Positions 58,634 to 64,000 of a stretch of DNA of 64,000 nucleotides are shown here, piece by piece. Each line of letters starts with the position of its first letter. Positions within the stretch are counted from its first letter, which is position 1. The position numbers and the translations under genes were made by a program. A model generated the notes under the pieces. That model did no database searches and was not told where the DNA came from. It saw only the letters and a program-made list of their open reading frames with translations. Source of the DNA: WYZ-LMO2 sp040514265 (GTDB lineage: Archaea; Halobacteriota; Archaeoglobi; Archaeoglobales; Archaeoglobaceae). The DNA is taken from the NCBI GenBank assembly GCA_040514265.1, contig JBEVCD010000026.1:15660-79659 (forward strand), in the 5' to 3' direction.

Positions 58634-59625
58634 GTTATCCTCCTGAGCCTGATCTTCACTATCGTCTCGTCTCCAACGATCATGTAAACCGCCGCCAGCG
58701 CCGCAGCAATCGCCCCGACGATTATCAGCAGCGGAGTGTAAGGACTGGCGTCGGCGAGCTCCTCTATTACTTCTGGAGGAAGTACGAGCGGATAAGCCCG
58801 AACGGCAACTTTTTCGACGTAGATCATCGTCTCCTCCGGAGCCCTCACGTGAACGTCTACGCTTTTCGAAGCTCCAGCCGGTATAAGGAGAGAGTCCTGT
58901 GAGAGCGAAATCCTGTCACTTTCGGAAGTGAGAACGAAGTAACTCGGAAACGGCAGCTGGTTCTCGACTTCTATCTTCGTGTCGAACTCGGAGTTCGGAA
59001 GGTACCACCCCTCCCTCTGCCCGCCGGCAGCAGTTACGGCGTAGCTGAAGCTCAGAGTTCCCCAGTTAGCCATGGTAGCTACGATTACGCTGACGATCAG
59101 CGCCGCCGCTGCGAGGGCGTAGAGTGTGCTGAACTTCACCTTAATCACCCTCTTTTTTCTTTTCTTCTTTTCCCCCGTCGCCAGCATGGCAGCACCGGTG
59201 GCTACGAGAAGAAGGGAAGCGTAGACGTTCGCGTGCTGTGAGATTGCCGCAATGTATTCGCCGAGTTTCGGAATTTTCAGAGGTTTACCCCGGACCGACA
59301 GAACGACTCCCGCAACGTCTTCTTTTCTCACAACACCCCCGTCGAGCTGATCCGTCGCAACGTTCGCGTCACCTTTGGTTACGAAACCTTCACCCGTTTC
59401 CGCGACGACACGGTGCACGACCCAGCCGTCGCTGCTTCGAAAGACCACGATGTCGCCCACGCTCCCCCCCGCGAGGGGGTTTATGAAGAAGACGTCACCC
59501 CTCTGGAGTGTGGGAGTCATGCTGTCCGAGGTTACGTAGGATATCAGAATCGGTCTGTCGAGAAAGTAGCCGGCTACCGCTGTGAGCATGAATACAACCG
59601 AGATCCAAGCTGCTGCGTTCCTCAT
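58630..59625 (-). CDS. Dedicated signal peptidase I (SipW-like) with C-terminal extension
   Basis: 331 residues. S26B catalytic domain: serine in VTSDSMTPTLQRGDVFFINP (about residues 31-50), histidine in GWVVHRVVAETGEG, and FVTKGDANVATDQLDGGVV. Three membrane helices in total follow or flank it, with an outer beta domain (about 200-290: WYLPNSEFDTKIEVENQLPF) not present in ordinary signal peptidases. The Ser-His dyad, size and neighbours suggest a SipW analogue that processes the TasA-like proteins encoded beside it. GTG/ATG choice is clear: ATG at 59625. Confidence 0.82.
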   Translation of the reverse strand: MRNAAAWISVVFMLTAVAGYFLDRPILISYVTSDSMTPTLQRGDVFFINPLAGGSVGDIVVFRSSDGWVVHRVVAETGEGFVTKGDANVATDQLDGGVVRKEDVAGVVLSVRGKPLKIPKLGEYIAAISQHANVYASLLLVATGAAMLATGEKKKRKKRVIKVKFSTLYALAAAALIVSVIVATMANWGTLSFSYAVTAAGGQREGWYLPNSEFDTKIEVENQLPFPSYFVLTSESDRISLSQDSLLIPAGASKSVDVHVRAPEETMIYVEKVAVRAYPLVLPPEVIEELADASPYTPLLIIVGAIAAALAAVYMIVGDETIVKIRLRRIT

Positions 59626-59653
59626 TTCAACCGCCTAAAAAATTTAAAAGAAT

Positions 59654-60211
59654 TTAAGTAGGGCACTCTCCATCGAAGGCGACTATCGACATCTGGACAC
59701 TGCCACCGCTGCTCTTGCACGTGTTGTCAAAGACGAAACCGACTGGCACGTCCTGTCCGTGGTAGACCGTGAATTTTATCTGCGTGTCCGGACCGGCTAT
59801 TGTCGCGGTTCCTGTGTCGTATTCGCCGGCGAAGATCTTAACGCCGCTGTCACCCGCTATGGATATCCACACGCAAACCGGGAATCCGTCCGGGAACCTC
59901 TCGGTGTCGTTGTTCTCCCAGAACTCGTTACTGACGTTGAACATCTCCTCAAAGACATACGTTGTGTTGTGACTCATTCCCCTGCCGTAGCCCGGGAAGT
60001 TCGGATTGTTCGGGCTTATTTCGATCGTCAGCTTACCATTGTCGAGGTAGGCGTAGGGCTGCGCCGGTTTCAAGTCCAGGAACTCCAGGTCGTCGGAGGT
60101 TATGTTCACCGTTACGCTCCTCTCTGCTTCGTAGTACTTGAAGTTGGCTCCGGCACCTATGCTCAGCGTCAAGCCGAGCATAAGAAGCAGAACTCCGATC
60201 GCCTTTTTCAT
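59654..60211 (-). CDS. DUF1102/TasA-like secreted fibre subunit, copy 2
   Basis: 185 residues. Signal peptide IGVLLLMLGLTLSIGAGA, then the signature NFKYYEAERSVTVNITSDDL, FLDLKPAQPYAYLD and SPNNPNFPGYGRGMS. It is beta-rich, with two C-terminal cysteines (about residues 164 and 183) that could form a disulfide. The paralogue upstream shares this layout and a 24-bp identical DNA stretch. By analogy with TasA and the Pyrobaculum AbpA pilin, such proteins polymerise by donor-strand exchange after cleavage; that is inference here. Confidence 0.75.
   Translation of the reverse strand: MKKAIGVLLLMLGLTLSIGAGANFKYYEAERSVTVNITSDDLEFLDLKPAQPYAYLDNGKLTIEISPNNPNFPGYGRGMSHNTTYVFEEMFNVSNEFWENNDTERFPDGFPVCVWISIAGDSGVKIFAGEYDTGTATIAGPDTQIKFTVYHGQDVPVGFVFDNTCKSSGGSVQMSIVAFDGECPT
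59984..60007. repeat. 24-bp identical stretch shared by the DUF1102 pair (copy 2)
   Basis: Identical to 60569-60592. It encodes the conserved NPNFPGYG loop in both proteins; identity at synonymous sites suggests recent duplication or conversion between the tandem genes. Confidence 0.85.
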
Positions 60212-60216
60212 CTAAA

Positions 60217-60795
60217 TCACCCCTGTCCGCACTTGTTGGTGAGCTCTGACGGCTCTTCACCGAATCTGTAGGCTTTGATAGTCATGGACCCATACCAGAC
60301 ATCTTCCGGGCTGTCTCCGTCCGCGCTGAGGTCTACCCCTATGCTCTTTTCGGCGTTGTGATCCAGGACGAAGCAGACGTCCTGGGCTGCGCTGTCAGAA
60401 GCGGTAGCGAGACTCCCATCCTCGACGCTGTGTACTCCTCCGCCGTAGAATTCGATGCTCGCTATGCTCGACGTTATCCTAACGACGATCGCTACGTTCT
60501 CCCACAAGTGGTTGCTAACCGCGAAGACCTCGTCGAAGTTGTATTCACTCGCTGGACTGATCCCGTAGCCGTAGCCCGGGAAGTTCGGATTGCTCGGTGA
60601 AAAGTCCAGCACGAGCTCTCCCCTGTCGTCTATGTACGCGTACGGCTGTATGGGTTTCAGGTCGATTAGTTCTGCGTCGTCGGTCGTTATGTTCCAGTGC
60701 ACGCTTCTGCTCGCGTTGTAGTCGCTAAAGGTGGCTCCTGAGCCTATAAGCAGGCTCGCAACCACCAGCACTCCAACTATCACCAACCTTTTCAT
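60217..60795 (-). CDS. DUF1102/TasA-like secreted fibre subunit, copy 1
   Basis: 192 residues from the ATG at 60795 with GAGGTGG in front. Signal peptide LVIVGVLVVASLLIGSGA, then TFSDYNASRSVHWNITTDDA, LIDLKPIQPYAYIDDRGELV and SPSNPNFPGYGYGIS. All-beta, secreted. First gene of the block and therefore probably the most abundant product, as expected for a major subunit. A hairpin lies in its leader. Five bases separate it from copy 2. Confidence 0.77.
   Translation of the reverse strand: MKRLVIVGVLVVASLLIGSGATFSDYNASRSVHWNITTDDAELIDLKPIQPYAYIDDRGELVLDFSPSNPNFPGYGYGISPASEYNFDEVFAVSNHLWENVAIVVRITSSIASIEFYGGGVHSVEDGSLATASDSAAQDVCFVLDHNAEKSIGVDLSADGDSPEDVWYGSMTIKAYRFGEEPSELTNKCGQG
60569..60592. repeat. 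24-bp identical stretch shared by the DUF1102 pair (copy 1)
   Basis: Partner of 59984-60007, encoding the NPNFPGYG loop. Confidence 0.85.
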
Positions 60796-60808
60796 GCTCC
60801 ACCTCTTT

Positions 60809-60824
60809 CCGGCTGCGAAGCCGG
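60809..60824 (-). promoter_or_regulatory. Leader hairpin of the TasA-like operon
   Basis: CCGGCT, four-base loop, AGCCGG: a perfect 6-bp GC-rich stem placed just before the ribosome-binding site, within the leader between AT-rich promoter DNA (60838-60885) and the ATG at 60795. It could stabilise the mRNA or tune translation of the first fibre subunit. Confidence 0.5.
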
Positions 60825-60908
60825 TAGCGATTGTAGAAGTCAAATTATTAATAAATTTTGAATATAAAATTAGAATCAAAAATAAGGTTTCGGAGTCGGA
60901 AAGAGAGG

Positions 60909-61874
60909 TCAGAAAGTTTCGTCGGGGTGAATGGCAAGCTCTACGTCTGCAGCGCTGGCTCTCCTCACGAGAGTCGCGAGCGGGTTCTTCGTGTTCTTAA
61001 AGCTGTTTCTGCGATTGAATACCACGAAACCGCTCCGCATACCGAAGAGTTCGAAGCCCCGAACCGCAGCCCTGAAAACCGCAGCGTCGTCTCTCACGAT
61101 GTAAGCTGCGAAGTGCATCTCGTCGAGAAGCGATGCGCTCGCTATCATAGCGTTGTCGCTACCGAGCAGCCAGAGGTCGCTTTCTGCAAGAGTTCTGTAC
61201 GCTCTTAGATTCAGAAGTCCGAAGAAGGCGTTGCTACGAACGCAGCTCACGACCGGTATCCCGGCGTCCAGAACTTCTCCAATCTTTTCCTCGCACATGT
61301 TCATGTGGACGAGCAGATCCGGCTGCAGCTCAAGCGCGGCTTCGACGTCTTCGCAATCCCTTTCGCCCGCGTGAATTGCGAAGAGCATGTTCCTCCGCCT
61401 GGCGACCTCTCTAACCTCTTGTAGCAATTCGAGGTCGTGATCTCTGGCGCTGCTGTAGGCGAAGCCGAAAGCTCTGACGTTTTCGGCTTCATCCACACTC
61501 TTCGGTCTGGCGAGTGGAAGAACGCCTGCGATGCCCTCAACCACGCTCACGTCGCCCTCTCTGAAGTCCAGAAAAAACGTTGTTCCGCAATCTCTCGCAG
61601 CCCTGACTTCATCCGCAACGCAGCTCCTGAGAATTTCGGCTCTCGTTGCTGCAAGCATTCTGTGCTTGTATCCTTCCGGTCCGACGAGCTCCTCCAGCGG
61701 CATGTGCGGAGCCTCTTTAAATGCAGAATCCGCCAGATGGGTGTGAGCGTTGAAGAAGGTCGGGGAGAAGTAGTAATCATCGAACTCCAGCCTGCTCTCC
61801 TCGAACCTGCACTCTTCGACGACCAGGTAGCCGTGTCTCAAGCCGTCGTCGCATATAAGCGCTCCCCGGAGCAC
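60909..61874 (-). CDS. Amidohydrolase family metal-dependent hydrolase
   Basis: 321 residues. The metal motif FFNAHTHLADSAFKEAP (about residues 40-56), LFAIHAGERDCEDVEAALE with a histidine ligand, LLVHMNMCEE and LWLLGSDNAMIASASLLDEM with the terminal aspartate form the amidohydrolase TIM barrel. It is shorter than typical cytosine/adenosine deaminases (400 or more residues), with a minimal beta domain. Substrate unknown. Its promoter is back to back with secG. Confidence 0.82.
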   Translation of the reverse strand: MLRGALICDDGLRHGYLVVEECRFEESRLEFDDYYFSPTFFNAHTHLADSAFKEAPHMPLEELVGPEGYKHRMLAATRAEILRSCVADEVRAARDCGTTFFLDFREGDVSVVEGIAGVLPLARPKSVDEAENVRAFGFAYSSARDHDLELLQEVREVARRRNMLFAIHAGERDCEDVEAALELQPDLLVHMNMCEEKIGEVLDAGIPVVSCVRSNAFFGLLNLRAYRTLAESDLWLLGSDNAMIASASLLDEMHFAAYIVRDDAAVFRAAVRGFELFGMRSGFVVFNRRNSFKNTKNPLATLVRRASAADVELAIHPDETF

Positions 61875-61881
61875 GCAAGGG

Positions 61882-61890
61882 TTATATATG
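61882..61890 (+). promoter_or_regulatory. TATA element of secG
   Basis: TTATATATG lies about 29 bases before the secG ATG, consistent with a leaderless or nearly leaderless transcript. Confidence 0.5.
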
Positions 61891-61910
61891 GAACGAACTT
61901 AACCCTTTCC

Positions 61911-62093
61911 ATGGCAAAGGTAAGGCGAACGAAGGACAGAACGCCGCCTCTGATGTCCTCGGCTGGAATAATGAGGTATTTCGAAGAGGAGAGAACGCAC
62001 ATCCAGATAAGTCCGAAAACGGTTCTAATGGCTGGAGTGGTTACTGGTGTGCTTGTAATCCTCCTGAACGCGTTCTATGGTCTCTGGCCTTAA
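61911..62093 (+). CDS. secG: Preprotein translocase subunit SecG/Sec61-beta
   Basis: 60 residues from the ATG at 61911: a cytoplasmic part (RRTKDRTPPLMSSAGIMRYF, EEERTHIQISPKTVL) and one C-terminal membrane helix (MAGVVTGVLVILLNAFYGLW). This is the standard archaeal Sec61-beta pattern. Overlaps engB by 17 bases. Confidence 0.94.
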   Translation: MAKVRRTKDRTPPLMSSAGIMRYFEEERTHIQISPKTVLMAGVVTGVLVILLNAFYGLWP

Positions 62094-62679
62094 AGAGGTG
62101 ATATTCGCGGGCAGGTCGAACGTCGGGAAGTCGACACTTTTTTCGAAGCTCTTCAAGGTCGACGTCAGGAAGGGAAAGAAACCGGGAACGACGATAAGAA
62201 TTAACTCCTTCGTCTGCGGGGGTGTGAAGTTCTCCGACTTGCCGGGGTTCGGATACGTCCACGGAGTGAGCAGAAACTTCAATGAAAGAATTAAGGACTT
62301 CATCGTTCACTACATCGAGAGAAACGCCCGGCGAATAGTTGCCGCAGTCGAAGTGATAGATGCGAAGTCCTTCGTGGAGATAGCGGACAGGTGGGATTCG
62401 AGGGGCTACATACCTGTCGAGGTCGAGATGTTCCAGTTCCTCAACGAGTTCGGCTTTAGGGTTTTCGTGGCTGCGAACAAGATGGACAAGGTGGACGACG
62501 ACAGGGTCCTCGACGAGATAGCCGCACGCCTCGGATTGGATCCACCGTGGACGAAGTGGAGACACGTGATCTTCCCGATCTCTGCGAAGAAGGGTGAGAT
62601 AGACGGGTTAAAAAGGGCTCTCAAGAGCCACCTCGCATCGCTGAACCTTCACGAAGCTCTCAGAGCTTTTAGAAGCTGA
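62077..62679 (+). CDS. engB: EngB/YihA-family GTP-binding protein
   Basis: 200 residues. G1 FAGRSNVGKSTLFSKLF, G2 in KPGTTIRIN, G3 DLPGFGYVHG, G4 VAANKMDKVDD and G5 FPISAKKGEID are all present. In bacteria EngB acts in ribosome assembly; in archaea a similar role is assumed. Co-transcribed with secG. Confidence 0.93.
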   Translation: MVSGLKEVIFAGRSNVGKSTLFSKLFKVDVRKGKKPGTTIRINSFVCGGVKFSDLPGFGYVHGVSRNFNERIKDFIVHYIERNARRIVAAVEVIDAKSFVEIADRWDSRGYIPVEVEMFQFLNEFGFRVFVAANKMDKVDDDRVLDEIAARLGLDPPWTKWRHVIFPISAKKGEIDGLKRALKSHLASLNLHEALRAFRS

Positions 62680-62683
62680 TGTA

Positions 62684-62735
62684 GCCCGCCTGGTGGAACC
62701 CCCGTCACCGCTCGGGGGGCTCATGGCTGGCGGGC
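62684..62735 (+). ncRNA. Candidate structured RNA or complex terminator
   Basis: Outer stem GCCCGCC (62684-62690) pairs with GGCGGGC (62729-62735); inner stem CCCCCG (62699-62704) pairs with CGGGGG (62713-62718) around an 8-base loop. The unpaired sides between the stems are 8 and 10 bases, the geometry of an H/ACA guide pocket, and an ACA trinucleotide follows within about 20 bases. It lies in the convergent gap after engB, so a terminator-like hairpin is the alternative. No K-turn is visible, which argues against a standard H/ACA RNA. Confidence 0.4.
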
Positions 62736-62769
62736 GTAGAACTTTACACTCGAAAGTTAAAAAAACTTT

Positions 62770-63873
62770 CTACAAACCGAGGACGTGGATGATGAGGAAA
62801 TATACGATCATTATCACCAGCCCGAGCGGGACGCCGATTCTTGCCCAATCCTTCATCGTTATCTTCATCCTCGCCGCTGCGATTATGTTCGGTATGTTGC
62901 CAGGTATCAGCATGCCGCCGGAGATTATCAAGCCCATAAGGGCGCTCTTTATCTGCTGTTCCGTGAGCGTGGGACCTATTTCGGCTGCCGTCAGCGTAGC
63001 GTTGTCGAGGAAGGCGGACACCATGTTTATCCAGTAGAGAGCCTCGGCGGGCACCTTGGAGATGTACCAGACTATCAGCGGTGTGCAGCCGGCGCCAAGC
63101 AGTTCGAGGGCTGTAACAAACATGTAGACCCTGAAAGCCCTAACAACGACTGTTCGCAGAGTTTCCTCGTAGACGGGAAGCTCTACGCTTTCGACCCTCG
63201 AACTCCCAACGCGGAAGACCGCATAAACTCCGAGAGCGAGCACTCCGGAAATTATGTAGTGTCCGATTAGTCTTAGGAGGTAGAAGAAGTCGGCGTTAAG
63301 TTTCCTCACGGCTATGGTCGAGAGCGGCTCGCCGACAGGCGTTAGAGCTGCACCCATTCCGACCGCGAAGCAGGCTATGACGATGAACTCGACCTTCTTT
63401 CTTCTCTCCAAAGGCATCGCGAGGGCTATTTCTGCCAGTATGACCGAGCAAACGATAACCGAAATCACACTCGAAATCAAGCCGAAGAAGACGACGAAGA
63501 AGAACACGAAGAACCTCAAGCCGACCTTCTGCATGAACGTTACGAGCGCGGAGTATATCTGCCTGTTGTAGAAGTGTATGATCAGCCCGATTATCAGCAC
63601 CACCTGAAATATACCGAGCACGGGGATCCCGTCGATCTTTACTATTCCTATCGGCGATTCGAGCGCGTGAATTACGAGCTCGGGGGTCAGGATCGGAGCA
63701 ACCGTGCTCGTTATAAGCAGCGAGATTACACCCATAACGAGGAAGAAGGGTTCGAGATTTTCTTCCACCCACCTCACGCGGAAGGGGAGTATCAGAACGA
63801 GAGCGAGCAAGATGAAGAGAGCCGCGGAAACAATCGGATCCGGCTGCTCCGGGATAAGTTCGGCTGGTTGCAT
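62770..63873 (-). CDS. DUF1646 family membrane transporter
   Basis: 367 residues with ten or more helices. GMGAALTPVGEPLSTIAVRK, MVSAFLDNATLTAAEIGPTL and SGGMLIPGNIPNIIAAARMK match DUF1646, a family related to ion-transporter (arsenite/NhaD-like) permeases. Both halves carry the helix-break P/G motifs typical of the IT superfamily. Probable cation or anion carrier of unknown substrate. A TTTAAAAT box lies about 15-20 bases upstream of the ATG. The last 127 bases of the window beyond it are AT-rich with no gene seen. Confidence 0.85.
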   Translation of the reverse strand: MQPAELIPEQPDPIVSAALFILLALVLILPFRVRWVEENLEPFFLVMGVISLLITSTVAPILTPELVIHALESPIGIVKIDGIPVLGIFQVVLIIGLIIHFYNRQIYSALVTFMQKVGLRFFVFFFVVFFGLISSVISVIVCSVILAEIALAMPLERRKKVEFIVIACFAVGMGAALTPVGEPLSTIAVRKLNADFFYLLRLIGHYIISGVLALGVYAVFRVGSSRVESVELPVYEETLRTVVVRAFRVYMFVTALELLGAGCTPLIVWYISKVPAEALYWINMVSAFLDNATLTAAEIGPTLTEQQIKSALMGLIISGGMLIPGNIPNIIAAARMKITMKDWARIGVPLGLVIMIVYFLIIHVLGL

Positions 63874-64000
63874 GCGCGTCTATTTTAAACCTACAAATTT
63901 TTTAATCTTGCGATACTCTCCATACTATAAATTTAACCAAAAACAAATAATAATCTTTCAATCCTCTTTTCATCGAGCTACCGGATAAAGTAGGTATACG

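Noticed and set aside
63704..63988. 94-codon plus-strand frame at the window end
   Set aside because: Mostly antisense to the DUF1646 gene; the remainder is AT-rich intergenic sequence.

Overview
This window is chromosomal DNA of a euryarchaeon of the Archaeoglobales type; I cannot fix the genus. The evidence is the co-occurrence of methenyl-H4MPT cyclohydrolase, O-phosphoserine--tRNA ligase (SepRS), PolD small subunit, LonB, Rpo7/Spt4/Kae1, RNase P Rpp21, eS24/eS31, isopentenyl phosphate kinase, Sec61-beta and archaeal promoters (TATA elements, several leaderless starts), together with acyl-CoA metabolism and a four-gene succinate dehydrogenase. Genes are tightly packed, often with ATGA overlaps.

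Layout. 1-5944: a branched-chain-type (Liv) ABC transporter followed by two class III CoA-transferases, plausibly an uptake and CoA-activation operon for a carboxylic acid; livG and livF share a 73-bp identical stretch. 5979-6929: mch. 6930-10450: a decayed segment with a frameshifted archaeal PEP carboxylase, a bacterial-type tRNA-guanine transglycosylase with frameshifts and deletions, one intact DAPG-hydrolase-like gene and a transposase remnant. 10569-16494: acyl-CoA synthetase, then a TrmB-type regulator divergent from an ABC-2 export operon. 16517-20351: small membrane and hypothetical genes, tRNA-Ser, and a short operon encoding a glycine-zipper peptide, a two-helix protein and a short SpoIIM/DUF95-like protein, followed by a frameshifted polytopic membrane protein. 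20453-27805: Clp1/Grc3-like kinase, YjbQ, RlmE, TatA, a pectinacetylesterase-like exported enzyme, and an SCP2/acyl-CoA dehydrogenase/acetoacetate-decarboxylase-like trio.

27861-31950: an AT-rich accessory island between tRNA-Val and tRNA-Leu, with the C-terminal remnant of a tyrosine integrase, a nuclease-like gene flanked by 25-bp direct repeats, a C2H2 zinc-finger protein, small orphans and an assembly gap. 31990-39913: LonB, a TFE-beta/RPC39-like winged-helix protein, Lsm, an epimerase and the isoprenoid operon (mevalonate kinase, isopentenyl phosphate kinase, type 2 IPP isomerase, prenyl synthase). 39960-55222: mostly core information-processing and energy genes.

56664-60795 is the most interesting block. 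Two DUF1102/TasA-like secreted proteins, a third protein with the same N-terminal signature, a dedicated Ser-His signal peptidase and a DUF5305-like membrane protein all lie on one strand, with a winged-helix regulator downstream. I read this as an archaeal TasA/AbpA-like extracellular fibre system. The window ends with an amidohydrolase, secG, engB, a small structured element and a DUF1646 transporter.

Functional names come from recognising motifs by eye; no database search was run.
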